A DNA stretch of 49,447 nt, from assembly GCA_002320285.1 (NCBI GenBank), contig DCKE01000009.1:1-49447 (forward strand), in the 5' to 3' direction. The stretch comes from Flavobacteriaceae bacterium UBA1682 (GTDB lineage Bacteria > Bacteroidota > Bacteroidia > Flavobacteriales > Flavobacteriaceae). This document shows positions 7,948 through 17,378 of the stretch, piece by piece. The stretch's first letter is position 1. Every line of letters begins with the position of its first letter. The notes beneath the pieces were generated by a model, which worked only from the letters and a program-made list of their open reading frames with translations, was not told the DNA's origin and searched no databases. The position numbers and the translations under genes were made by a program.

Positions 7948-9081
7948 CTACACCGCATTTATGTCATAAACACCATTAACTAATATTTTTGTGTTTTTTT
8001 TCAACTCTTTAGCGAATATTTCAGCATATTTTTCATTTTTTAGTAAAATTTGCACATTGATTTTTTTCAATATCATATTATTTTCACTTTTGCGATCCAA
8101 AATAAAAACGTAGCTTAAATCGCCCTCTGTCACCACGGCTTTAGTGGGAACTCCCAAAGCAATTCGCTCTGAAGTAGCAATTTTTGCCTCTGCAAACATG
8201 CCACAAAACACCCCCTCCTGATATTCTTTTGGGAAATGTGCAACCACAGAAACGGTTCTATTGGTTTCATCAATCGTTTTACCGATCGAAAAAATCGTTG
8301 CTGGAATACTCTTTAATGCTGTCTCCGAGATCTGGAAAGTCAAATCTTGATTCCCTTTAATTTTATCAATATCCTTTTCAAAGACTTTTAAGTTTAACTG
8401 CATAGCCCGAGTATCGACAATCTCGATCATGGATTGCTCTGGAGATACAAACATTCCTATGGCCGCCGTAACTTGGTTTACCGTTCCTGAAATCGGAGCT
8501 ACCAAAGCTACACGAGAGGAAAACTGTCCTCGAGCAACCGCTTTTAAGTCGACATTAAGCAAGTTTAATTTTGCGGTAATACTCTTTAATTTCGCCTGTG
8601 CAGTTCTATATTCGCTTTGCGCTTGCAAAAAATTCTTCTGAGAAGCAATCCGTTCTTCAAACAGCATTTTTTGTCTTTCGAATTCCGATTTTAAATAGCC
8701 AATTTGTTCATAGGTCTCTAGATACTCTTTTTGAATATCAATTAAGTCCGGGTTTTCCATCTGAACAACGACCTGCCCTTGTTTTACATATTGCCCCTCT
8801 GCAACTAAAATTGCTTTGATGTACCCGCCTAACATGGCATTGACCTTAGCCTTGAACTGAGGTGCTACATCAATTTGTCCCGTTGCAGCAATTTCATCTC
8901 TAAAGGTGTAATTAGTCAGTGTATCGAAACTCATTCCTATAGACTGAAACTGCTCTTGCGTAATGAGGCGTTCATCTGCAGCAAGTGCTGATTGCTGCTG
9001 ATCTTCCGTTGTATTTGTCGCTTTGTTACACGATAAAAACAAAGTCAGAAATCCGAATAATAGTATGTTTTTAGTGGTCAT
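7948..9081 (-). CDS. Periplasmic adaptor lipoprotein of metal efflux pump (CusB/CzcB type)
   Basis: A 377-residue membrane-fusion protein. The N-terminus LFGFLTLFLSC gives a lipobox with Cys18, so it is a lipoprotein. A barrel-sandwich half (GGYIKAILVAEGQYVKQGQVVV), a coiled-coil hairpin (about 125-175) and a second lipoyl half (RVALVAPISGTVNQVTAAIG) follow, then beta-barrel and membrane-proximal domains. It bridges the RND pump to the outer-membrane channel. There is no methionine-rich metal-binding N-terminus as in E. coli CusB. It starts one base after the pump gene stops (9081 against 9083), so the two are co-translated from one operon. Confidence 0.92.
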   Translation of the reverse strand: MTTKNILLFGFLTLFLSCNKATNTTEDQQQSALAADERLITQEQFQSIGMSFDTLTNYTFRDEIAATGQIDVAPQFKAKVNAMLGGYIKAILVAEGQYVKQGQVVVQMENPDLIDIQKEYLETYEQIGYLKSEFERQKMLFEERIASQKNFLQAQSEYRTAQAKLKSITAKLNLLNVDLKAVARGQFSSRVALVAPISGTVNQVTAAIGMFVSPEQSMIEIVDTRAMQLNLKVFEKDIDKIKGNQDLTFQISETALKSIPATIFSIGKTIDETNRTVSVVAHFPKEYQEGVFCGMFAEAKIATSERIALGVPTKAVVTEGDLSYVFILDRKSENNMILKKINVQILLKNEKYAEIFAKELKKNTKILVNGVYDINAV

Positions 9082-9082
9082 A

Positions 9083-12000
9083 TTAGTAGTTTAAATAGTA
9101 AAGATTAAGATTGGCTTGTATATAAAGCAATTGATTTTCGAGGTATTCTTGTCTTAAAGCTAGGGCATTTTCAATACTGCTGATGTATTGAAAGAAATCA
9201 ATTGCACCGTTTTGATAACTCATCGCACCTACTTTAAAAAGTTCATCGGCCATTTGTTTACCAAATGATTTGAAATAATCCATACCCTCTTTGGCTTTTG
9301 CAATTTCAGATTGCTGATTTTTCACAAATTGGTTCATCGTGATTTCTAAATTTTCGCGTTCGAATTCCCAACCTTCTGCAGCGAGTTTGGAAGCCTTAAC
9401 CTGTGCTTTGGTTTCTCCAAAAAACAGGGGTATGGCAACACCTACTTGAAAACCATACATCGCCTGTGGCAAATGTTTGTTGGTTCCCTGAAAGTACTCA
9501 AAGGTCAAATCGGGCATATAAGCTTGTTTTTGCTGTTTAATCGCCGCGGAAAATTGTCCCGACTTTGCTTCTAGTAGTTGTTCGTAACTCTCTCTTACCA
9601 ACGGCTCTTCCAAACCAAATTCCCATTCCAAACGCTTTTGCACAACCACAATAGTATCTGGCCCTTGCACCAAAGCTTGTAGTTTCTGATTCTCAATTTG
9701 CAATTCTTTTTTTAATTGATTGAGCTGTACCTTTACCTGCTGGTACTTGGCTTGAGAAGTAATCTTCTCGAGATAATTGGTTTCGCCCAGTTCAAATTTG
9801 CGTTGACTGGCGTAGGAGAAGTTGTGATACAAACTATCCAGTTGTTCTAAAAGCTCCAATTTATTCTTTAGGTAAACCACCTGATAGTATGACCCCGCAA
9901 CTCCATAGGACAATCGCGTCTTATCCCAGGTGGACTGTGCATCTTCAACGGTATAATTCGCCTGAGCTAATTTCTTTTTAGCCTGATAAACCGTTGGAAA
10001 ACTGATTTTTTGTTCTACTCCAAAAACCCGAAGTGCCTTGTCATTATCCGCTTTATTATTTTCATCAAAACTGTAATACACATTGGTTTTTTCAATCGAA
10101 TAGGCCGTTTTTATTTCTGCTTTTGCACGAGCGGTTTTCTTATCCAAAGCCAACACCCCTTTATTGTTTTTTTGAGCAGTCGCAATTAAATGCTCTAATT
10201 CACTTGGACCTTGTGCATAAGTTGTGGTACTCATTCCCAATAAACCAATTACAATCAAGGCCGGCAAGGCACTTTTCTTTTGCTTTTTAAGTTGTTTGAG
10301 TCGCAACAATTTGTACAACACCGGTAAGACCAACATGGTTAAGATGGTAGCTGTAAACAAACCTCCAATCACTACGGTTGCTAAAGGTCGTTGTACTTCT
10401 GCCCCCGCATTACTCGAAATAGCCATCGGTAAAAACCCTAAAGCCGCCGCCGAAGCCGTTAATAATACCGGTCTTAATCGATCTGTTGTTCCTTTGATAA
10501 TCAATTCATCTATATTTTTCATTCCCGACTTGGTCAATTCATTAAAGTGTTCCACCAATACAATTCCATTTAAAACCGCTATTCCAAATAAGGCGATAAA
10601 TCCAACCCCTGCCGAGATACTAAAGGGCAAATCCCGCATCCATAAAAACAGTACTCCTCCAACTGCGGAAAGCGGTATGGCTGTATAGACCATCAGCGCC
10701 TCTTGAATCGAATTAAACGCAAAATACAACAGTAAAAATATCAACAACAAAGCGATAGGTACAGCAATCATTAAGCGATCTTTAGCACTTTGTAGATTTT
10801 TAAATTGTCCTCCATATTCAATCGAGTAACCCGCAGGCATTTGCAATTCTGTACCTAATTTTTTCTGAATATCTAAAATTACACTTTGTAAATCTCGATT
10901 TCTAACATTAACCCCTACGACGATTCTCCTCTTAGTATCCTCCCTCGATATTTGAGCAGGACCTTCGGTATAACTAACCATTGCTACTTCCTCTAAAGGT
11001 ATTTGCTGCCCAGAAGGCGTTGTAATGTACAGTCCCTTTAAATCGTCCAAGCCTTTTTTGTATTGTTCATCTAATCGAACAACCAAGTCAAACTTTCGCT
11101 CGCCCTCAAATACATTTCCGACTTGTTTTCCTGCAAATGCCAAAGCTATCGTTTCATTGACATCGGCTATTTTCAAGCCATATCGCGCTATCTTCTGACG
11201 ATCAAATACCACGCTCATCTGTTTTAAACCAGCCTGTTTTTCTACTATAATATCTGATGCACCCTCTATGTTCTCAATCGAGTTACGAATCTGATGTGCC
11301 ATCTTACTCAATACTTCTAAATCATCTCCAAATACTTTAATAGCTATGTCTGCCCTAGATCCTGAAATCAATTCATTAAAACGCATTTCAATGGGCTGTG
11401 TAAATTCAATTTCCATATTTGGAATGAATTTCTCTATTTCCATTTTCATCTTATCGGCCAACTCATCTTTGGTTTTGGCTGAAGTCCACTCGCCTTTGGG
11501 ATGCAGCTTAATTATCACATCTGTTTCCTCCATCGACATCGGATCTGTAGGAACCTCAGCAGCTCCAATTCGGGTGACTACCTGATCTACTTCTGGAAAA
11601 CGATCCAAGAGTATGTTCTCAATTTTAGTCATGATTTCAATAGTCTTAGAAAGCGATGTACCCGTTTTCAAAACCGGTTGAATTACAAAATCTCCTTCAT
11701 CTAATTTTGGAATAAATTCTCCTCCCATCTTCATAAATAATCCAATAGCTACAATCAATAATACACCTGCACTGATCAAGACCGCCTTAGTGCGCTTTAA
11801 CGCCCATTCAATTAACGGTTGATACCAACGATTGAGTTGAGCGATCAGTCTTTTGGAAAAAGAATTTTTCTTTTCTACAACAGGTTTTAGCACCAAGGAA
11901 GAAATAACAGGCACATAGGTCAAACACAAAATCATAGCACCAATTAGCGCAAAACTAAAGGTCATCGCCATCGGTTTAAACATTTTCCCCTCTACCCCGG

Positions 12001-13411
12001 TTAACGATAAAATCGGAATAAAAACTATCAATATAATTAACTGCCCAAAAAAGGCGGAATTCATCATTTTATTGGTGCTATTAAACGTAATTTCGTCAAT
12101 AGCTGCTTGTCGATCTGCCTTGGGCAACAATCGTAAATCGGCTCCACTACGCACAATTTTAAAGGCTACAAATTCGACGATAATAACCGCTCCATCGATG
12201 ATGATTCCAAAATCAATCGCCCCCATACTCATCAAATTAGCATCGATATCAAAGAGATTCATCATCGATATGGCAAACAACAAACACAACGGAATAACCG
12301 ATGCAACAACCAATCCCGATCGAAGATTACCCAATAGTAAAACCACGACGAAAATAACAATTAAACACCCCAAGATTAGATTTTCTGCTATGGTAAAAGT
12401 CGTTTTACCCACCAATTCACTACGCTCTAAAAACGGATTGATATAAACTCCCTCCGGAAGTCGGTTTTGCACCTCAGCAACACGGTCTTTTACTGCGCTT
12501 AGAACCTGTTTGGAGTTACCGTTTTTAATCATCATGATTTGACCTAAAACTTTTTCACCTTCACCATTCCCTGTAATGGCTCCAAAACGATTGGCACTAC
12601 CTAAACGCACTTGAGCTACATCATTCACTAAAATGGGCAGGTTGTTGTGGTTTTTTACCACTATAGCACGAATATCATCTAGAGAAGTGATTTTTCCTTC
12701 CCCTCGAATAAAGAAACTTTGATTTTCCTTTTCTATATACGCCCCTCCAGCTATACTGTTATTGCTTTCCAATGCCGTAAAAAGTTCTTGCACCGAAACA
12801 TTCATCGCTTTGAGTTGAGCCGTATTGATCGCTACCTCATATTGTTTTAGATGTCCCCCCCAAGTGTTGACCTCCACCACTCCGGGAATCCCCGATAATT
12901 GTCTGCGAACGATCCAATCCTGAATGGTTCTTAAATCGGTAGTCGTATAACGGTCTTTGAATTCGGGTTTAACCTCTAAGGTATATTGATAAATCTCTCC
13001 CAAACCCGTTGTTATCGGGCCAATTTCTGGACTCCCAAATCCCTCTGGAATTTCTTCTGCGGCAATTTTGATCTTCTCCGCTACCAATTGCCTCGGCAAA
13101 TAGGTTCCCATACTTTCCTCAAAAACTAAGGTCACCACCGATAAACCGAATTTGGAAATCGATCGAACTTCTTTTATGCCCGGTAAGTTGGCCATCTGAA
13201 TCTCAATCGGATAGGTAACAAACTGCTCTATATCTTGCGTGGATAAGGTACTCGAAGTGGTAATCACCTGAAGTTGGTTATTGGTAATATCGGGAACAGC
13301 ACCTATAGAAAGTTGCGTCACGGAATACAGTCCAAAACCAATTAGTCCAAATGTAAAAAGCAGAATTATAAGCTTGTTTTTCAAGCTAAATTTGATCATT
13401 CCTTCCAACAT
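9083..13411 (-). CDS. CzcA/CusA-type heavy-metal RND pump fused to a TolC-like channel domain
   Basis: A 1442-residue fusion. Residues 1 to about 1040 are a full HME-type RND proton antiporter with twelve predicted transmembrane helices; TM4 reads DFGIIIDGAVIIVEF (400-414), the DFGx3DGAx3VE signature of divalent-cation (Zn/Co/Cd/Ni) pumps rather than the Cu/Ag type, although the usual final Asn is Phe. Around 1046-1067 lies a signal-peptide-like stretch ending TTTYAQ, followed by a 375-residue TolC/OEP domain with long coiled-coil regions (codons from about 10210 downward). Such fusions are known in Bacteroidota. The fused signal segment is presumably a final export/membrane segment that lets the channel part reach the periplasm. 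The gene lies downstream of the histidine kinase and has its own promoter-like region. Confidence 0.93.
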   Translation of the reverse strand: MLEGMIKFSLKNKLIILLFTFGLIGFGLYSVTQLSIGAVPDITNNQLQVITTSSTLSTQDIEQFVTYPIEIQMANLPGIKEVRSISKFGLSVVTLVFEESMGTYLPRQLVAEKIKIAAEEIPEGFGSPEIGPITTGLGEIYQYTLEVKPEFKDRYTTTDLRTIQDWIVRRQLSGIPGVVEVNTWGGHLKQYEVAINTAQLKAMNVSVQELFTALESNNSIAGGAYIEKENQSFFIRGEGKITSLDDIRAIVVKNHNNLPILVNDVAQVRLGSANRFGAITGNGEGEKVLGQIMMIKNGNSKQVLSAVKDRVAEVQNRLPEGVYINPFLERSELVGKTTFTIAENLILGCLIVIFVVVLLLGNLRSGLVVASVIPLCLLFAISMMNLFDIDANLMSMGAIDFGIIIDGAVIIVEFVAFKIVRSGADLRLLPKADRQAAIDEITFNSTNKMMNSAFFGQLIILIVFIPILSLTGVEGKMFKPMAMTFSFALIGAMILCLTYVPVISSLVLKPVVEKKNSFSKRLIAQLNRWYQPLIEWALKRTKAVLISAGVLLIVAIGLFMKMGGEFIPKLDEGDFVIQPVLKTGTSLSKTIEIMTKIENILLDRFPEVDQVVTRIGAAEVPTDPMSMEETDVIIKLHPKGEWTSAKTKDELADKMKMEIEKFIPNMEIEFTQPIEMRFNELISGSRADIAIKVFGDDLEVLSKMAHQIRNSIENIEGASDIIVEKQAGLKQMSVVFDRQKIARYGLKIADVNETIALAFAGKQVGNVFEGERKFDLVVRLDEQYKKGLDDLKGLYITTPSGQQIPLEEVAMVSYTEGPAQISREDTKRRIVVGVNVRNRDLQSVILDIQKKLGTELQMPAGYSIEYGGQFKNLQSAKDRLMIAVPIALLLIFLLLYFAFNSIQEALMVYTAIPLSAVGGVLFLWMRDLPFSISAGVGFIALFGIAVLNGIVLVEHFNELTKSGMKNIDELIIKGTTDRLRPVLLTASAAALGFLPMAISSNAGAEVQRPLATVVIGGLFTATILTMLVLPVLYKLLRLKQLKKQKKSALPALIVIGLLGMSTTTYAQGPSELEHLIATAQKNNKGVLALDKKTARAKAEIKTAYSIEKTNVYYSFDENNKADNDKALRVFGVEQKISFPTVYQAKKKLAQANYTVEDAQSTWDKTRLSYGVAGSYYQVVYLKNKLELLEQLDSLYHNFSYASQRKFELGETNYLEKITSQAKYQQVKVQLNQLKKELQIENQKLQALVQGPDTIVVVQKRLEWEFGLEEPLVRESYEQLLEAKSGQFSAAIKQQKQAYMPDLTFEYFQGTNKHLPQAMYGFQVGVAIPLFFGETKAQVKASKLAAEGWEFERENLEITMNQFVKNQQSEIAKAKEGMDYFKSFGKQMADELFKVGAMSYQNGAIDFFQYISSIENALALRQEYLENQLLYIQANLNLYYLNY

Positions 13412-13428
13412 GATTGTTTATTTTTTTA

Positions 13429-13474
13429 CAAAATTACCCTCGATATTGGACAGTTTCCTTAAGCTAGACTTAAG
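13429..13474 (-). promoter_or_regulatory. Pump promoter with OmpR/PmrA-type direct-repeat box
   Basis: CTTAAG-N5-CTTAAG occurs at 13458-13474 (hexamers at 13458-13463 and 13469-13474), with the 11-base repeat pitch typical of OmpR/PhoB-family response-regulator sites such as the PmrA box. Twenty-one bases further toward the pump gene the minus strand has TAATTTTG (13429-13436), a -7 element, 17 bases before the start codon. The box occupies the -33 position, where no good TTTG is seen, as expected for an activator-dependent promoter. Confidence 0.65.
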
Positions 13475-13491
13475 AAACAATTAGAAATGGA

Positions 13492-14877
13492 TTAGATCGG
13501 TTTATTTAGAATAAGTCTTACTTCAGTTCCTTTGTTCAACACACTACTAATATCAATCTGGATTTGTAGTATTTCACCGAGTTTTTTGACGATGGAAAGT
13601 CCTAAACCCGTGCCTTTCACTTGAGAATCAATCGCATTTTGAGCACGGAAAAATTGATTAAAAACCTCCTGTGCCCGTTGCTCAAAACCAATTCCACTGT
13701 CGGAAATGATCAATTCAACCCGATCTGTTTTGTCTGTGAACGTAATCAACAAGTTTCCGTTGTCGACATTGTATTTAATCGCATTGGATATTAAATTATT
13801 TAACATCATCACAAACAAATGTTTGTCGGTATAAACCGCAGGTGCTCGATCTAAATATACTTGTATCTCAATGTTTTTTTGTTGTATGGCCCAGCCAAAG
13901 CGCGGTATCACTTCTTCCATTAATTGACTTAAGTACAATGGCTCTTTGTTGATCTCACTTTGAGTATTTTCTATTCGTGCCAATAAAAGCAAGTCATCGA
14001 CTAAAGTATTCATCCGTTTGATTTCTGCTATACAAAAATCAATTTTTTCTCGGTATTCTCCTTGCTCCCTTGGTTTTCGGATCAATACCTCTAAAGTCCC
14101 CTGAAGTACAGCTAATGGTGTGCGCAATTCATGAGAAGCATGAGAAGTAAACTCTTTCTCGCGTTCCAAAGCTTTTTCAATGCGCTCCAACAAACTGTTA
14201 ATCGTCAAAGTCAACTCATATAACTCATCCTTATTTTGAGGTAAGGGAACGCGCTCGGACAAGTTTCGCTCGGAAATTCGACGCGACGTTTTTATGATAC
14301 TTTGTACCGGTCGTATACTTTTTCCAGCAATGATCCGAGCCAGAAAAAACAAAACCACCAATACAAATGGATAGGCAAACAACAGTATTCGTTCGAGATT
14401 TAAAATGACCATCACCGCATTTTCACGAGACATGGCTACCAACAGATAACCCACCTTGTCTCCTTTCTCATAAATCGGCACCTGGATTTGACGAATTAGT
14501 TTATGCTCTAAAGTGGTATCAAACAAATCTCCATCTGTAAACCCTTTATCAAAAAGCAATTCCTTGTCCTTTAAGTTAGGTGATTTTTCAAATAAAATTC
14601 CCTGTTCCGATACAAATTCGACAAAGACCGGGTTGACATCAATGGCATTATGCTCACGTTCCATCCACTCGTCCTCATACAAAAGCTCTATCCTACCATC
14701 GACATATTGGTATTCCGATAGGTGCTTCTGTACTTCGGTTTGTATATTATCGTCTATGTGCTTATTCAGAGTTATAGAAACAATTTGATGTACCACAATA
14801 AACAAAATCAAAATTAAAAAGGCCGTTCCCAAAATATAATAGAAAGCAATGCGGTTTTTAATAGACAAGGAAAACAT
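13492..14877 (-). CDS. Sensor histidine kinase, HAMP type, beside metal efflux genes
   Basis: A 461-residue membrane kinase. It has TM1 at about 11-33, a periplasmic sensor region of about 130 residues, TM2 at about 163-184, a HAMP linker (from about 185), a HisKA domain with FTSHASHELRTPL (phospho-acceptor His249), and an HATPase_c domain with NNLISNAIKYN (N box), ISDSGIGF (G1) and KGTGLGLSIV (G2). All catalytic motifs are intact. It is of the CusS/CzcS class by architecture and context: 80 bases upstream of the pump gene on the same strand. The expected partner response regulator is absent from both sides of the gene and from the window. Confidence 0.92.
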   Translation of the reverse strand: MFSLSIKNRIAFYYILGTAFLILILFIVVHQIVSITLNKHIDDNIQTEVQKHLSEYQYVDGRIELLYEDEWMEREHNAIDVNPVFVEFVSEQGILFEKSPNLKDKELLFDKGFTDGDLFDTTLEHKLIRQIQVPIYEKGDKVGYLLVAMSRENAVMVILNLERILLFAYPFVLVVLFFLARIIAGKSIRPVQSIIKTSRRISERNLSERVPLPQNKDELYELTLTINSLLERIEKALEREKEFTSHASHELRTPLAVLQGTLEVLIRKPREQGEYREKIDFCIAEIKRMNTLVDDLLLLARIENTQSEINKEPLYLSQLMEEVIPRFGWAIQQKNIEIQVYLDRAPAVYTDKHLFVMMLNNLISNAIKYNVDNGNLLITFTDKTDRVELIISDSGIGFEQRAQEVFNQFFRAQNAIDSQVKGTGLGLSIVKKLGEILQIQIDISSVLNKGTEVRLILNKPI

Positions 14878-14893
14878 ATAAAAGAATTTTGGA

Positions 14894-14901
14894 CAAAAAT
14901 A
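14894..14901 (-). promoter_or_regulatory. Histidine kinase promoter, -7 element
   Basis: The minus strand reads TATTTTTG, fitting TAnnTTTG, 16 bases before the kinase start. The -33 zone falls at the edge of an octamer repeat patch (14919 onward) and contains no TTG. Confidence 0.4.
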
Positions 14902-14918
14902 CGTTTTTTTAGCTTATA

Positions 14919-14974
14919 CGCGAATACGCACATAAGCCTATGGGCGTATAGACATATGGGCAAATGGGCGTATA
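14919..14974. repeat. Octamer-period minisatellite patch (family B)
   Basis: Seven phased 8-base words can be read in a row: CGCGAATA, CGCACATA, AGCCTATG, GGCGTATA, GACATATG, GGCAAATG, GGCGTATA. The same words recur in the same order at 27414-27517. The patch lies in the 184-base divergent gap between the histidine kinase and the acyl-CoA synthetase and has no coding potential of its own. Confidence 0.75.
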
Positions 14975-15061
14975 AACGAATTAACATTTAGCTCTAGGGA
15001 TATACCAAATATTTCAATATATTTATAAAACACAGTATCAACCCCTTATTTCATTTTGATC

Positions 15062-16753
15062 ATGACGGATTATTTTAAAAAAATCAGCGAATTGATTTCC
15101 TTACAAGATTACGAAGCATTAAATCATGTAGAATTAAAAAAGCCCTTGTATTTCAATTGGGTTACCGAAGTTTTTGAAGCGATTCACGTCAAAAACCATC
15201 CTGATAAAACGGCTTTATTGTGGACCAATGAAACCGAAACGCTCCACTTTACTTTTAAGAACTTACAACAACGATATAATCAATTGATTAGTTTTTTAAG
15301 AAACAAAGGCATCGTACAGGGTGATGTGGTATTAACTCAAATGATGTTCCAGCCCATCAATTGGATTGCCATTTTGGCTACGATAAAAGGCGGTTTACAA
15401 CTGGTTCCTGCCGCTAGTATACTCGGTGTTCAGGATTTGGTATATCGCATCGAAAAAACCACCCCAAAAGTTATCGTATCCGATTTGGACAATGCGGCTA
15501 AAATAGACGAGGCAGAACGTCTAGGCAATCATAAAATCACCGTAAAAATTATCGCAGAAGGAACGCGAGAAGGTTGGGTATCACTAGACGAAATCGAACT
15601 GGAAGCAAGCACTGCAGAGGCTGCGAAAACTCAAGCTGATGACAATCTTTTTTTATTCTTTACATCTGGAACTACCGGTTTACCGAAGATCGTATGTCAT
15701 ACCCATTGGAGTCATCCCATCGGTCATTTAACAACAGCTTCGTGGATTGGACTTACTGCCGATGATATACACTACAACATTTCACAACCCGGTTGGGCAA
15801 AATTTGCATGGAGTAGTGTTTTTGCTCCATGGAATGTTGGTGCAACTGTATTTGCACACCATACAACCGAACGTTTTAACGCAGCGAAAACCCTACAACT
15901 GATCGAAAAACATCAAATCACAACCCTTTGTGCCCCTCCAACGGTTTTACGATTATTTATACAGGAAGACCTCGCATCTTATACTTTTAAGTTTAGACAA
16001 TGTGTCGCCGCAGGAGAACCGTTAAATCCCGAAATTATCGAGCAATGGAAAAAGGGCACCGGAATTCTGATACGCGATGGGTTTGGACAAACCGAAAGCA
16101 CTTGTATGATTGCCAATCTTCCCGGTAAAAAGCTAAAAATGGGATCGATGGGAAAACCGACGTTTTTATATGAAATCATCATCGCAGACGAAGAAGGAAA
16201 TCCAATACCCAATAATGAAGAGGGAAATATCTGCGTAAAAACCAGTACGCAGCGCCTTAATGGACTATTTAAAGGGTATTTATACGATAAAGAACGCGAA
16301 AGACAAGTGTTTCGCAACGGTGTGTATTTTACTGGAGATAAAGCCTATCAAGATGAAGATGGGTATATATGGTTTGTCGGCAGAGATGACGATGTGATTA
16401 AGTCATCCGATTACCGAATTGGCCCCTTTGAGGTTGAAAGTGTTTTATTGGAACACACCAAAGTTTTGGAATCGGCAGTTGTAGCAAGTCCGCACGAAGC
16501 AAAGGGTTTTGAAGTGAAAGCCTTTGTCGTACTGCAAGATTTTAGTTTGGGTTCAAAAGAACTGGCCGATGAATTGTTTGCCTATTCCCGAACGCATATA
16601 GCTCCATACAAAATGCCGCGACTGATCGAATTCGTCAGCGAACTACCCAAAACCATCAGCGGGAAAATCCGAAGAGTCGAACTCCGGGCATTACAAGCTG
16701 AAAGAATTGCAAAAAATCAAATCGTCGAACGAGAGTATATCTATAGAAGGTAA
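15062..16753 (+). CDS. AMP-forming acyl-CoA synthetase (medium-chain/ACSM-like)
   Basis: A 563-residue member of the adenylate-forming superfamily that activates a carboxylic acid with ATP and joins it to CoA. It shows TSGTTGLPK (P-loop, residues 201-209), RDGFGQTES (A5), YFTGDKAYQDEDGYIWFVGRDDDVIKSSDYRIGP in part (A7-A8 hinge; key residues TGD, GR and the K/Y cluster) and a C-terminal KTISGKIRR with the catalytic lysine. The long YRIGPFEVE and SGKIRR elements are closest to medium-chain acyl-CoA or acetyl-CoA-like synthetases. I prefer the ATG at 15062 over a TTG two codons upstream. It is a single-gene unit ending at a strong shared terminator; its natural acid is not evident. Confidence 0.9.
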   Translation: MTDYFKKISELISLQDYEALNHVELKKPLYFNWVTEVFEAIHVKNHPDKTALLWTNETETLHFTFKNLQQRYNQLISFLRNKGIVQGDVVLTQMMFQPINWIAILATIKGGLQLVPAASILGVQDLVYRIEKTTPKVIVSDLDNAAKIDEAERLGNHKITVKIIAEGTREGWVSLDEIELEASTAEAAKTQADDNLFLFFTSGTTGLPKIVCHTHWSHPIGHLTTASWIGLTADDIHYNISQPGWAKFAWSSVFAPWNVGATVFAHHTTERFNAAKTLQLIEKHQITTLCAPPTVLRLFIQEDLASYTFKFRQCVAAGEPLNPEIIEQWKKGTGILIRDGFGQTESTCMIANLPGKKLKMGSMGKPTFLYEIIIADEEGNPIPNNEEGNICVKTSTQRLNGLFKGYLYDKERERQVFRNGVYFTGDKAYQDEDGYIWFVGRDDDVIKSSDYRIGPFEVESVLLEHTKVLESAVVASPHEAKGFEVKAFVVLQDFSLGSKELADELFAYSRTHIAPYKMPRLIEFVSELPKTISGKIRRVELRALQAERIAKNQIVEREYIYRR

Positions 16754-16872
16754 AGCAACTACTTCACTCCTAACATTCTTTAAGAATCAAAGTAACGTGC
16801 GAAGAGATCTATCCTATTTTGAAAAAAGCAGCATACTTACTAATCATAATTCTAAATAAACCATTATTTAGG

Positions 16873-16911
16873 AACACAAAAACTCTCAATATAGTTGAGG
16901 GTTTTTGTGTT
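16873..16911. terminator. Bidirectional terminator after acyl-CoA synthetase
   Basis: A 17-bp stem with one G-U pair (16873-16889 with 16895-16911) and loop TATAG contains A5 and T5 runs inside the arms. It lies between the convergent synthetase and the small membrane protein gene. The rest of the 220-base gap shows nothing recognisable. Confidence 0.85.
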
Positions 16912-16973
16912 TAATATAAACCACGCAAAAGGACTCAAGCGGTAGCTAGGTAAAATTGTTGAAATCATTGAAA

Positions 16974-17345
16974 TCAATACTTAATATTTTTTGCGATTTC
17001 GTTATAATCTAACATCTCAATCAGTGTTCCACTACGATAATGATATACTAACAAGGTTCCCTTTTTCTTTGATATAGAATCGTCCAATTTGAATTTATCC
17101 TCCCACTCAAAAGGTACTTCAAAAAGACCGTCAGAAGTTTTTAAGACTAAAACTTGGCGATCTCCTCTATATATCGACTTGACTTTACCAAAACAAACTA
17201 TTTTTACTTTATAACTTAGATAGAATTCACTACTGGTTCTATCATCAGTCATACTTTCCCAAAACACATATCCGAAAAGCCCTACAAGAGGAAAAAACAT
17301 CATAAAATAAAGAAAAAACTTGACCTTACTGTCTATACCTTCCAT
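16974..17345 (-). CDS. Small membrane protein of unknown function
   Basis: I do not recognise this 123-residue protein. It has one transmembrane segment near the N-terminus (FFLYFMMFFPLVGLFGYVFW, about residues 10-29), followed by a soluble domain of mainly beta character with VKIVCFGKVKSIYRGDRQVLVLKTSDGLFEVPF in short strands, including a single Cys. The ATG at 17345 is preferred over a TTG seven codons upstream. It starts 33 bases after the PPK2 gene ends on the same strand and so is probably co-transcribed with it. The fold is reminiscent of small OB-like membrane-anchored domains, but that is only an impression. Confidence 0.6.
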   Translation of the reverse strand: MEGIDSKVKFFLYFMMFFPLVGLFGYVFWESMTDDRTSSEFYLSYKVKIVCFGKVKSIYRGDRQVLVLKTSDGLFEVPFEWEDKFKLDDSISKKKGTLLVYHYRSGTLIEMLDYNEIAKNIKY

Positions 17346-17378
17346 CTTAATAAAAAAATATTGCAATAAAAAAGAAAA

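Noticed and set aside
9083..13411. Frameshift or sequencing error joining the pump and TolC genes
   Set aside because: The frame is continuous over both parts, motifs are intact on both sides, and such fusions are known in Bacteroidota.
9083..14877. Copper/silver (Cus) efflux system
   Set aside because: TM4 has the DFG/DGA form of divalent-cation pumps, and the adaptor has no methionine-rich N-terminus. The metal remains open, so I did not assign cus or czc gene names.
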